A stretch of DNA of 64,000 nt, from contig VXCM01000348.1 in the NCBI GenBank assembly GCA_014773175.1, forward strand, positions 62,001-126,000, written 5' to 3'. This document shows, in pieces, positions 12,045 to 23,405 of the stretch; position 1 is the stretch's first letter, and the number at the start of each line of letters is the position of its first letter. This DNA comes from Lucifuga dentata (lineage: Eukaryota; Chordata; Actinopteri; Ophidiiformes; Bythitidae). The notes under the pieces are model-generated. The model did no database searches. It saw nothing but the letters and a program-made list of their open reading frames with translations, and was not told the DNA's origin. Both the position numbers and the translations under genes were made by a program.

Positions 12045-12173
12045 CAGTGTGCAGATAAGAAGATCAATGTGTGTGTGTGTGTGTGTGTGCGTATGTGTGT
12101 TTGATTAGATCATTTTATGAAAGTGTCTGTTGCGTAGGTTTCACTCTACTCTTGGATTAGAGTCTCATCCGTG

Positions 12174-12206
12174 AATGAATGAATGAATGAATGAATGAAT
12201 GAATGA
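12174..12206. repeat. (GAAT)n microsatellite
   Basis: About eight GAAT units in tandem. Confidence 0.9.
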
Positions 12207-12432
12207 CCAATCCTGGATTACTTTATGGTTTTCTTTAGGGTCAATATACAGAATATTTTGCATAATAACACTTCATAACTCACAGATGTATTATGTGAAA
12301 ATATGAACATATATTCAGTTTTATATGTTTCCTCATGAGTCTAAAGTCATTCATCTTTTCAGATTAGATTTATTCGGTGAACAGCTGTATGTGGTCAAAT
12401 GCACATTTACATTTAAAAGAAGTCAGTGCGAA

Positions 12433-12433
12433 A

Positions 12434-12484
<51 letters not shown>

Positions 12485-12521
12485 ATGGGGCTTTGATATT
12501 CCTGATACACAATCCATNAAA

Positions 12522-12552
<31 letters not shown>

Positions 12553-12585
12553 ATGGGGCTTTGATATTCCTGATACACAATCCAT
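12433..12585. repeat. (AAAT)n microsatellite duplicated across an N
   Basis: An AAAT tetranucleotide run, followed by a 31-bp unique segment, is repeated on both sides of the N at 12518. The copies are 12451-12517 and 12519-12585, about 67 bp each. The duplication is probably an assembly join. Confidence 0.85.
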
Positions 12586-12926
12586 ATTATTAATTGTCTC
12601 ATAGTTTAAGACATCTTTACACATAGATCACCTGCTTCTCCTTGGGATATCAGGATGTTTGAAAGAAAAAAATAAGTGACATCCTTTACCTGGATTCACC
12701 TCATATCTGTGCTTGTCATGGCTTTTTAATAACTTTCTCCCTGCTGTCAGACTTAAGAAGCTAAAGTCATTCTGTCCCATGTGGCATTTAACACCAAAAC
12801 TCTTCACAGGCTGGGATTTCCTGTGACAAATTCTGAGTTTGTGGTCTTGTGTAGATCACTTGGACTGGTCTTTGACATGAAAAAGTTTGGGAATTCCTGC
12901 TGTGGCTATGGCTATCACTGTTGAGT

Positions 12927-12929
<3 letters not shown>

Positions 12930-12966
<37 letters not shown>
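12930..12966. repeat. (CT)n microsatellite
   Basis: About 18 CT units. Confidence 0.9.
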
Positions 12967-12970
<4 letters not shown>

Positions 12971-13226
12971 TCCTCTCTCACTCCTTCTTTCCTCTGCCTG
13001 ATGTAGTGTGACAGTGTGTTAGCCTGCAGCACTCTGCTGGCGTGGAAACAATCAGCTTTGACAGAAAGGGGGTGGTGGTGGTGGTGGGGATAGAGGGAGG
13101 TAGAGGAGTAGGATGAAGGGAGTTGGTGGGTGGGTGGTGGGGGGAGTTGCGGCCTGAGGCCTGTGTATGATGAACTGGATAGAAAGACCTGTCGTCAGAA
13201 GAGAAACAACACAACACACAAAAATA

Positions 13227-13331
<105 letters not shown>

Positions 13332-13878
13332 CATCCTTGTTAACTAAAAGTCAAGTATATAAGTAAAAATTAATATCTTAAGTGTAAGAGGTAATAAGAA
13401 GATAAAGAAACTATATGAGCCTTAACAGAGGGAAAGGTTTCCCTGTTGAATTAAAGATCTCATTTTAGTTATTAAATTAATTAATATTTTGCAACTGTTT
13501 TGCTCATCTTGCTAGATTTTATATTCAGCTAAATATCTTACTATCTCATTAACAAATATTGATATCACTCCAATTGTTGTGTTGTATTTTGCTCTAAATT
13601 TGCCAAATTGAAAATCACACATAAAGGAAAAATCATCAAATTTTCATTAACAAAGGGGACAAAGTCTAATCAAATCACTCTTAATGTGTGAAATATTATT
13701 AGCTGAAATATCTAATTATGTTTTTGTAACAACTTGTTGACTGGAGCAGCAAAACATAAGGTCTCCATGACCCCTATGACAGTCCTCCCACTTGACTCTC
13801 TTGACTAATTTAGTTAAAGCAGTCGGGTCTATTAAATGGACCCCTCTCAAAGCATGGAGTCTTATCAAACTTTGATTC

Positions 13879-13887
13879 TTTGTGTGT

Positions 13888-13944
<57 letters not shown>
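13879..13944. repeat. (TG)n microsatellite
   Basis: About 65 bp of TG repeats with one TATG interruption. Confidence 0.92.
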
Positions 13945-13946
<2 letters not shown>

Positions 13947-14895
13947 ACAAGGAGGAGGTGGAGTGTTGAGGGTTCAGCTGCCTCGTCTGCTTTAACCAGC
14001 TAATAAATATGAAAACAGCAGGTTAAAACTTTTTATTCGCCCTGTGCTGAAAGGATTATACCCTTCTATAGAGTCCCACGAAAAATCCCCCAAACCTCAT
14101 AATGCCCAATGTTGCCCCATAAAACTGCGTTGGACAATAGACGGAGAAAGGGGGCTTTTTCACGCATAAGGGGTTTTCTCAAGAGCACATTGAAGAGAGC
14201 CCTGACCGGGATCCGCCCATAGATTATCTGCCTGTCGGTGAAAGCACGGCTGGGAGCGGCAGGTGCGTGTGCCGGGCACAGGGGGTCGAGGGGGCCCGGT
14301 GACCNCCCCACCTACCGGCTTGAGATGGAGCAGATCTCCCATGGCCAGGCTTCCCTCACATTTCCAAGGTGCAAAGATCCAAGGCTAAATGGTGACACCC
14401 TTTCAACAAAAGCATCAAGCGGTGCAGGTCTTCCCCTCCTCTGTGCCGTGAAATTGTGGATTAAACTGATAAGAAGCATCGATGATGCAGATCCTGCATT
14501 TCAGAGAGAATTTTATGGGCCTAATGAATACCAACTAACTTATAAGCCAGGGTTAACAATCTCTCAAACTCCACCGCAGTTAAATCCCCAGATGCTCTTT
14601 CATACAGGCACATTATCAGATTAAATCACAGACACCAACATATTGTGGTCTGTAGATGAAACAAATCCAATCTTGTTTATTAAAATGTTTCTGTAACCTT
14701 GCCAACAATGTATCAAATAAAACAGATTGCTCTGAATGTCAGTCATAGGCTATTCATTGTCTAAATGCACAAACTATAATCCGATCATGTATTATAAGAG
14801 CTTCAGCCATGAAGCTTCACCTCATCTTATTTTTCATATATTGATAAGAAAGTCTACGTATCAATAATAGTGGTAGAAGTATTCAAATCCTCTAA

Positions 14896-15475
14896 TTAAA
14901 GGACCATACCAGCCATTTTGTATGTTTAAGCCTAATATATTCAATTTTCATACATGTTACATTACTGACAAACATTTCCCAAGGGATAAAACCGTATTTC
15001 AGCTTTCCTGATATTTTGCAGAATCTCTTAATCTTTCAAAAGCAATGATTCAAGCAATACACCCACCTTAAAAATTGATGTTTCACTTGCTAATAGTTAT
15101 GCAGCCTTATTAAGTCACAGTCATTTACATTTTTCGATAAACGCAGGTTTTCTTTTGGGACTACATTCCCCGGAGGAGACATACATTCACTCTGCACTTT
15201 TTATTACACTTAAACGTTAAAATTACGTAACGTTACGTCTTGTTCACGATGATGGATTACCTATCCCAAGAACGTTTCAAGTACCAACAAGTTGATTTTA
15301 ATAGCACACAAGAATGAACTGAAATCAATGTTGATCTGGAAGGTAGGAAAAACATTTTTTTTTAATTCACCGATCCAGTAGTGTGCTTTGATGATTGTCA
15401 GTAACTTTACTGTATATGTATGAAAATTGAATATATTAGGCTCAAACATGCAAAATGGCTGGTATGGTCCTTTAT
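14896..15475. mobile_element. TTAA-flanked MITE, copy 2 of 6
   Basis: Starts TTAAAGGACCATACCAGCCA and ends GGCTGGTATGGTCCTTTAT, so the 3' flank has one changed base. The inverted arms share ATATATTCAATTTTCATACA. The interior marker reads CTTTTGGGACTACATTCCCC, opposite in orientation to copy 1. No coding capacity. Confidence 0.85.
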
Positions 15476-17349
15476 GTAAAGTAGCAATACCATAATGGAA
15501 AAATATTTATTGATAAGTAAAAGTTCAAAATTCTAAGTATAAGCATGTATTAGCAGTATGTATTAAAAACTATATTAGTCTTAAAATGCTCAGTCTGGTT
15601 CCTGTCAAAGTCAAAAATTATGAAAATCTCCAAATTTGTAGACAAGAGTTTTTAAATCCAGCAATATGAAAAATCTGTATCTCCAAATTTAGAGACATCA
15701 AATAAAGAAATGAAGGGATAAACTAAAACAAAACCCACAAATTTGGGGATTTTTTTGCTTACAGATTGGTTGAAAAATTGCACGCTATGTCTAAAATTGA
15801 GTAAATTCACCAACCTCGTCCTCTTTTCAAAACTATTTAAGATAATGTTAAAAGCAAAACAAGGCTGAGATACAAAGTTTTGTTTTTTTTTTACCAACAA
15901 CAGCAGCTTCATATAAGCTTATGTCATATTTAAAGTAAAAGGTGAAATTGCAAAATAGTAACTCCAGAAGTCAGATAAATGTATTATGGTATGTCTGAAA
16001 TGTGTACTTAAGTAATTCTACGAAGTTACTTTTGGCTTCTGATGATTACCAGCCTGTAAAGAAGACGGCCTTCCTCCATGTTGACCCATGTGAGCTGAGT
16101 GTCTCTGCCTGAACGGCTCCTTTGCGTCATACCTTGTTCCCTAATCTCTGCCATCCAAACTGTGTCCCATTCCAAACTCTGGCCTTGGGCGATGTGTGGG
16201 TCCTCACATAATCCCCCAAACTCAGTCCCTCTTATTCCACTGGGGTTTGGCAACAGAGCTACATGTCTGTCAGAGCGGCACAACGCTGCTTTTTCACACC
16301 ATCTCCTGGCAAAAGGGATTAATGTCTCCACCATTATGAATAATTAGAATGAATAACAAACAGCTGTGTGTTTATTCCACACAATTAAAGAAAAGAGTGT
16401 CCTTATGCTTTTTACTGAACTGTCTTTGTGTGGACAAGAATGAGTGTGTTAAGTTACCATCTGACACTTTAAACCAAGGCTGTGAAGACTAAATTTATAT
16501 CTTCATTAATGTCTATATACAGAGATAATCAGTTGCCGTGTTATATGATACCCACTTAAATTTTCTGGTTATATGGCGTGGCCAAGCATTGTCCAAACTT
16601 ACACAAATTTATTTTAAATTCTAGTGCAGAGCTTGACATTTCCTGTTATGCCTGCTAAATTATTGGGAGAGATGTATGAAAGGATGCCCAAGACAGTGAC
16701 ATTAAATCCATTTATTGTAGTGATGCAGCCACAGAAATATGGCATCTTGGTTTTAAAATTTACACGGTTTCATCATTATATAGCCTCAAATATAAATCAT
16801 AGCTGATATTGGCACACCTTGTGGAAAATTTTCCCTATATTTAAAGAAAATTAATGGGAAATTTAAGGTGAAATTGGTAGCTAAAATGCTATACAAGCAG
16901 TCAAAGATCAGATCTATAATACAAAAATGAAAAGCTGAACTGACAGTGTGAATCTATAAGCTCATGACAGTGATTCCTGGTCCAACATGAGCAACATTTC
17001 TCTTGGCAGACTTAATTAAATTAATTAACACAAACCAGAGGAATAAAACGATTCTTTATCCTAAGTGTTGACAAAATTGTCCTTCTGTATCTCCCTTAAG
17101 TGTTTTCTTTTCATCAAGGCCTTACAATTCCCCTTTGATGCATCTTTGGTTTTTTTTCTTCTTTGCTCACTATAACACACACTGGATCGTAACTGAGAAT
17201 CCACAGCTGCCATGACAGACAATGCAGTGAGGAGTAAGAATATGAAAATGAAATATGAAACAGTGGTGTGATAAACTGGTAGATAATCATCTTTTCATTA
17301 AATTTTTATCCCCAGTGACTTAAATATTCAAGAGCCCAATTACAGAGCT

Positions 17350-17412
17350 TGTATCTCTCTCTCTCTCTCTCTCTCTCTGGCTCACTTTCTTAACAAGAGC
17401 AGTCGGGGANTG

Positions 17413-17449
<37 letters not shown>

Positions 17450-17478
17450 CTCACTTTCTTAACAAGAGCAGTCGGGGA
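17350..17478. repeat. (CT)n block duplicated across an N
   Basis: TGTAT(CT)n plus the flank CTCACTTTCTTAACAAGAGC occurs on both sides of the N at 17410. The copies are 17350-17409 and 17411-17478 and differ only in CT count. This is a probable unmerged contig overlap. Confidence 0.85.
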
Positions 17479-18537
17479 GAGAGGCTGAGTGTGTGTGTGT
17501 GTGGCTTAAGGGTTGAGTGAGAGCATCGTTATGGAGTGGTCACAGGGGAGAGATGACCCGTCCTCTCATCGGACGGGCAGGAGGCAGACGAGGCTGTCCA
17601 AATACAAGGATGAGTGGACCGAAAGAGAGACAGGGACAGGCAGCAGACAGACCAACATGTGCTGTCGCTCTGAAAGACAAGAGACAGACAGACGAGCTGA
17701 GAGGAGTATAGATTTTCCAGGCAGATAGTGGAAAGATGAGTGCATCCTGATGAGTGCCACAAGCAGGGCGCATGACTCTCTTGTCTGCCTGCCTCTGCTT
17801 CTATGTGTAGTGTGTGTGCACGTGTGTGTGTGCGTGTGTGTGTGTGTGCCAGTGTATTAGCAGTCAGAGCACTGAAGCCCACGGGCGATTCCTGTGTGTG
17901 CTTGCGATAAAGGGAAAAAGGGAGGAAGTATAACGGGGGAAGCAGGGCGTAGAGGAGGGGTAGGGGTGGGAGGTGGTTGTGGTAGTGGTGGTGGTGGGTG
18001 AGTGTGTGTGTGTGTGGGGGGTGGCAGAGAGGAGAGATGAGGAAGTTGGTTTAGGTTTGGGGGGTGTTCAGAGAGAAGGAGAGAGAGGAAGAGAGAGATA
18101 GAGCAGAGAAAGGAGCAGAGAGTCTCTGGATCGTGTCCCCATTGCTCTCTCTCTCTTTCTCACACACACACATACACACTCACTCAATTTCTCCCCTCTC
18201 CTGCTGCCCTCCCTCTCATGAAAAGAGTGTCTTGGCAGGGTAATTAAGGATGGCCTCTAAACACAGGAGTATGGCAGGAATGCTCCAGATGAAAGTAAAT
18301 GATTAAAATAATTACAGGCTCAGAGCTGACGAGCAGGAGTGTGGGCTGGCCGCCGGACATTTGTCGGTAATTAGATAATTAATCTGAATGCAAATGATGA
18401 GCCCTAACGAAGCAGTCAAGCTGAACCAGCGACAACTGCCGTGAGTGAAATGGGGGAGAGAAAAGGGAGAGGAAAAGAAAAAAGAGAGAGGGAAGAAGGG
18501 AAAAACACATGAATATGAGTTTAAAATATCCAGCCTC

Positions 18538-18564
18538 CACAAAAAAAAAAAAAAAAAAAAAAAA
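18538..18564. repeat. Poly(A) tract
   Basis: An uninterrupted run of A of about 25 bases, with no retroelement body recognised next to it. Confidence 0.85.
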
Positions 18565-19162
18565 GCATGAGGAGACACAAGCTGCAGCAGTACTGCAAAT
18601 CAATAACTGTTTCTGGCACCAGCTTGAGCTCAAAACAGCCTCTTGCTTCACTATGTTTGTAACTTTCACTCGTAGTGACAAGCAGACATGAATATGTTGT
18701 TAAAAATATACAAAACGCCTTAGTCTGACGCTCACACACACACACACACACACAACTGGTGTTATGCGCAACAAAAAGCTGCTTCTCCCACACAGCTGGA
18801 ATGCCAAATGAAGGGCGGGAACATGAAATAGTACCTGTGGAAGGAAACAGAGCACGTTTTGCACATCCTAAAATGCATGAGCAAAGTGTGGATTTAATCA
18901 CTCGCTGCTACACACACTCATTATTTCTGTGCCTCTCTCTGTCTCTCTTTCTCATACACACTCACATTCAACCTGTCTACGAATCTCAATGGATGTAAAT
19001 ATTCAACTTCATACCTACTACATTCAGAGGTTTTTGCTCCTGGTTGATACATCTGAATCAATCTGGAGTGAATCATTTCTTTATATTTAAATAAGGGCTC
19101 ATCTGGGCTCCATTACTGTATTTAAATTCTCAACAATACAGAAAAATATCTTCAAAAATAGC

Positions 19163-19750
19163 TTAAAGGACCATACCATCATTTTGCATATTTGAGCCTA
19201 ATTCAGTTTTCATACATAACTTTACTGACAATCAGCATGGTTTTAGTTCATTCTGGTACGCTATTAAAATCAACTTGTTGATACTTGAAATGTTCTTGGG
19301 ATAGGTAATCCATCATCACAAACAAGATGTATTCAGGTTTTTAATCGAAGTTACGTACTTTTGGTGTTTAGACACAATAAAAAGCATGGAGTGAATGTAT
19401 GTGTCCGCCAGGGAATATAGTCCCAAAAGAAGACCTGAGTTTATTGAACTTTAAACGACTGTGACTTCATAATTTTGCGTAACTATTAGCAGGTGAAATA
19501 GCAATTTTTAAGGTGGGTGTATCGCTTGAATATTTGATTTTGAAAGATTAAGAGATTTACAAAATATCAGGAAAGCTGAAATCTGGTTTTATGCTTTAAG
19601 AAATGATTGTCAGTAATGTAACATGTATGAAAATTGAATATATTAGGATTAAACATGCAAAATGGGNGAAATGATTGTCAGTAATGTAACATGTATGAAA
19701 ATTGAATATATTAGGATTAAACATGCAAAATGGGTCGTATGGTCCTTTAA
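19163..19750. mobile_element. TTAA-flanked MITE, copy 3 of 6
   Basis: TTAAAGGACCATACCATCAT at the left end and GGTCGTATGGTCCTTTAA at the right end, with TTAA on both sides. The interior marker GGGAATATAGTCCCAAAAG is in the same orientation as copy 1. The right arm is repeated (67 bp) across the N at 19667, which inflates the apparent length. Confidence 0.85.
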
Positions 19751-20063
19751 ATTGCTGTGATTTCTATTGCAGTTCAGTCTTGATTTTGATACTATATATA
19801 CCACTGACTATAAGAATGTACTAATAGGTTGCACAGTACTGAATATTGAATAATACAGATTAGCATGATTAAAGTTTGCAACAAGGCAGCTGTGACTCCA
19901 TTATGATATCAGCAAATACTGGATCTGATCTATTGACAGTAAATGAGACCAAATCTGTTGCTACTATCTGTTGACAGTATAAATTTTAGAAAACTTTTAG
20001 GGATAAGGAAAAATAACTTATTTTTCATTTACTGATCATGCTTACTTCTTACAAACACTATAC

Positions 20064-20618
20064 TTAAAGGATCATACCAGTAATTTTGATATTGTTTGAG
20101 CCCAATAACTACTACCTGCATACATATTTCGTTACTGCTAACCATTTTCCAAAACATAAAACTATATTTTAGTTTTATTATTTTGCCAAATCCCCTAACC
20201 TTTCAAAATCAAGTGTTCAGGTGATACACCCACATTAAAATTCAGTGTTTTGCATGGTAACACTGCCATATTGTGGACATTTTAATTTCTCTGTAAAAGC
20301 TGTCTTTTGGGACTACATTTTCTAGACATACATCTTCCATGTAGCTCTGTGTTGGATCAGTTAAATGAAGTTACAAAAGAATTTAATAGACGTCATGTTT
20401 GTTGTAATTATTATCTCAAGCATGTTTCAAGTCTTTACAAGTCAATTTTCATAGTGTATTTGAATAAACTGAAACCAATGGCAGTCTGGAAGGTAGGAAA
20501 AACAAATCTAATATTTACCTCTCCGGTATGTTTCTAAAAATGGTTGGCAGTAATGTAACGTGTATGCGGGCTATATTTGCGGGCTCAAACATGCAAAATT
20601 ACTGGTTAAATCATTTTT
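20064..20618. mobile_element. TTAA-flanked MITE, copy 4 of 6 (diverged)
   Basis: The left end TTAAAGGATCATACCAGTAA is clear. The right end is degraded (GGTTAAATCATTTTT in place of GGTATGGTCCTTTAA), so the end coordinate is approximate. The interior holds TCTTTTGGGACTACATTTTC. This looks the most diverged of the six copies. Confidence 0.7.
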
Positions 20619-20642
20619 GAAATTGTAAACTCTGATGACAGG

Positions 20643-20777
20643 CACCAATTCCATGAATGACCGCTGCTTTCCATTGGTTACTGTTCATGCTAGCTCACAT
20701 GCTAACCTANCACCAATTCCATGAATGACCGCTGCTTTCCATTGGTTACTGTTCATGCTAGCTCACATGCTAACCTA
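20643..20777. repeat. 67-bp direct duplication across an N
   Basis: The segments at 20643-20709 and 20711-20777 are identical and separated by a single N at 20710. This looks like an unmerged contig overlap rather than a biological tandem duplication. Confidence 0.85.
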
Positions 20778-21506
20778 ACATCATTACTATTAGTTACACC
20801 TGTTCTTTACCTGCTACAAGTCAAAATGTCAATTAGGCTAATAGGTGAGCATAATGTAATAATATGACTGAGTTTTTGTGAGGCAACTTTAACACATATC
20901 AGCTACAAAACCAAGAGAAACCACTTGAGACAGAGATGGATTCTCAATTTTGTTTGGTTAACAAGATGTGCAAATTATGCAACACATCCACTTAAAGCTC
21001 TGAAAGACTCTGGAAAACATTGTACCTGTCCACTGTCTTCATTAAATCAGACAGATCACTCATTCGACTTACCTGCCTTGCATTATTCTGCAAATAATTG
21101 TTAGTAGCTAACATGCTTGGTACTAGTGATCATAAGTGAACAAATGTGAGCTCTGCCCATCCAAGTTATATATCTGACAAATGTTCTTGACAGATTAGAG
21201 AAAGGGTTGTTTTATGAGTTTCTAAAACTGTCATGACCCAAGCTTAGGAGTTTCTCAAATATTGAAAAAAAGGAAACAGAATTGCATTTGGATTGCAAAT
21301 GTGCATCTTAACAGGATTAGAACCAAACTGCTATTCAGATTTGGATGGTGTTATTCTATGTTTAGCAGTAATTTTACTTCCATACATTGATTAGAGCCTC
21401 TGAGACATTTTCCATAACTTGTGAATTTTGTTGTTTCCCTAAAACCTCGAGCATATTTAAGAGCGACTGACAGGAACATCACAATGGGTTCCAAAACAAG
21501 GTGCTT

Positions 21507-21512
21507 TTTATT
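21507..21512 (-). terminator. cdca5: Candidate cdca5 polyadenylation signal
   Basis: The minus strand carries AATAAA here, followed by TGTTTTGGAACC-type G/T-rich sequence about 12 bases further on. It lies about 830 bp after the cdca5 stop and would define a single-exon 3' UTR. Confidence 0.45.
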
Positions 21513-22337
21513 TGTATGTCAGAGTGCAGGACTACTGTAAAGTTTACTGGAGACCACGAAATTTCAGTTTCAGAGTTTGTTGATTGAACTAGTTGAATAT
21601 TTATTATTGGTTGACATTTACAGAAGCACAATTGCATTTTTGAAAAGTTGATGGCAAAACAGATTAGGGAGAGCAAGAGCAGTTACAGTTGCTGTCTTAC
21701 AGTCTATTATGGATGTGTTTTAAAGAAATGTGGATATGTATACATGGTGTAGGAGCCTGTTGATAGAAAACAACCCCTTGACGACTCTCTCACCACCCCT
21801 ACAAATAAGCAAACAAATGCTTCCTCATGTATTTATAATGTATATTAAATTGCCACATTTTCAGATTGTGTATTATGAACTCAATCAGTTTGAGATTAAA
21901 AAGTAATTTTAAAAGTAAAGGTCAATTTAAAAGAAACTCACAAAACCCTTTTCTCTCATTCCAGGATAAATCGTTAAAATTAAATAGCAATTAAAAAAAG
22001 AACACAAGAGATATTTGTCTAACTACTTGTTCACGTTGAAATAAAAAAAAAAAAAACACTCACGTGACTATACTATGACTTTATACCACCACATGATGAC
22101 TGAACGATCACATCAGAGAAATATTAACAACCAAACAAATGAATCAATGTACAATACAATATATGTAACTGGAAATCTACAAAATATGTATGTTTTGGGT
22201 GTGAGGACATATCTGAAGTGCTGTCTTCACATAATCAGTTTTTTTTTTTCTGCATGTCGATGTCAAAACAACCTGCATCTGAGATTCATTCAGAGATTCT
22301 TTCCAACATCTCCAGCCAAGTCTTTCATTCTCAAACT

Positions 22338-23135
22338 TCACTCCACAACCAGCTCAAATCCCTCTGCCTCTTCAAACTCTTCGTTCATTTTTGCAGCAAG
22401 GGCGTCCAGCTCTGTGGTGTTTATCTGTGGGACTTTCCTCCTCCTCCTCCTCCTCTTCTCCTTCGCCACAGCCACTCCAGGAATGTTTGGATCCGGCTCA
22501 GGAAAAGCGGCTACACACTCATCCGCCTCAAGCAAGGATGTGAATGAGTTGAGGCCGGAAAACGATCCAGAAACCTCAAAGTCTGACTTGGATTTCTCCA
22601 CTCCGCGTATCACCTCGGGAGTCTTCAGTTTCTCAAAGCCGAACAGGGTCTCACGAGAGTCGGGGCTGTGGAAGGACTGATCGCTGAACCTGCTGTAGGA
22701 CCGGCGCACTTTCTGGGACCATACCGCGTCTTCTGGATCTGCTGCCGGCTGCTGGGAGTGAGGAGGTGTTGGGAGCAGCGGCGGCGGCGGCGTGGAAGAG
22801 GCCAGGATCGGTGATGGCATAGCGGCCTTTCTCTTTGGTGATGAGCCCCTTCGGTCAGCGACAGGACCCGGGGTGGAAACTTTAGCCTTTTTCCCCTGAC
22901 TGCTTTCCGACTGTCTTGGTGTGTTTTCTTTGTTGTGCTCGGAGGGTGCGTTTGTTTTCCTGGGTGCTATTTTTCTCACCGTGATGGAGCGTTTAATAGC
23001 GACAGCAGCCTGCGCCATTTTGTTGTCACTTTTCGCGTTTGTCTGGGAGGAACTCAGGCGCGGTGACCGTCTTCGCTGCGAACCGTTTAGGTTACTAGAC
23101 TCCGTCATTACGACTTGGGGCGTCCTTTCGTCCAT
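22338..23135 (-). CDS. cdca5: Sororin (cohesin-protecting factor), intronless
   Basis: An open frame of 265 codons, start to stop, without an intron. Sororin binds cohesin-PDS5 in the nucleus and blocks WAPL, holding sister chromatids together until mitosis. Family features, in order: basic serine-rich N-terminus with RRRSPRLSS; a KEN box (residues NKENTP) expected for APC/C-Cdh1 destruction; the conserved KVRRSYSR block; the FGF motif within LFGFEKLKTP that contacts PDS5; and a C-terminal sororin domain rich in acidic residues, TTELDALAAKMNEEFEEAEG, ending ELVVE, close to the human FDLLVE end. The length is near that of human sororin (252 residues). The human gene has several introns (recalled), so this copy may be a retrogene or reflect intron loss. 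It is head to head with psmb2, with 270 bp between start codons. The frame shows no breaks, so it is probably functional. Confidence 0.9.
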   Translation of the reverse strand: MDERTPQVVMTESSNLNGSQRRRSPRLSSSQTNAKSDNKMAQAAVAIKRSITVRKIAPRKTNAPSEHNKENTPRQSESSQGKKAKVSTPGPVADRRGSSPKRKAAMPSPILASSTPPPPLLPTPPHSQQPAADPEDAVWSQKVRRSYSRFSDQSFHSPDSRETLFGFEKLKTPEVIRGVEKSKSDFEVSGSFSGLNSFTSLLEADECVAAFPEPDPNIPGVAVAKEKRRRRRRKVPQINTTELDALAAKMNEEFEEAEGFELVVE

Positions 23136-23405
23136 TTTACCCTTATTCTGAGGAAATAATTGTGCTGTTTTGTACTGTAATTAAAATCGGAAAAGCAGAA
23201 CCGACCTTTGAGTGCCACAACAACAGCTTCAGTCCGCTCAAATCTCCCGCTTGAGTCGCGTAGAAATGACTAGTTATGGTTTCCGGTGACGTCACCAATC
23301 CGCGTCGGTTAGCTCCAACTTTTGCTGTGTAATCTGAACAAGCGAGGCTTACCCGGTGATATTTCCAATTATTTAAATTATTTTATTAAGTCCATATCCC
23401 ACAGA
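23136..23405. promoter_or_regulatory. Bidirectional promoter between cdca5 and psmb2
   Basis: 270 bp separate the two divergent start codons. Seen in it: a perfect CRE palindrome TGACGTCA at 23287-23294, directly followed by CCAAT at 23295-23299; and, about 105 bp upstream of the cdca5 ATG, an E2F-like TCTCCCGC at 23243-23250. On the minus strand the E2F-like site reads GCGGGAGATTTGAG, which resembles a CDE/CHR pair with 4-nt spacing. There is no TATA box. Cell-cycle control of cdca5 and housekeeping expression of psmb2 are inferred. Confidence 0.6.

Noticed and set aside
14238..14624. 128-codon plus-strand frame as a gene
   Set aside because: It crosses an N, shows no domain or similarity and lacks splice or promoter context.
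15261..15449. Repeated short frames beginning [11 protein letters not shown] (also at 29748-29933)
   Set aside because: They lie in the inverted arms of the MITE family and are not genes.
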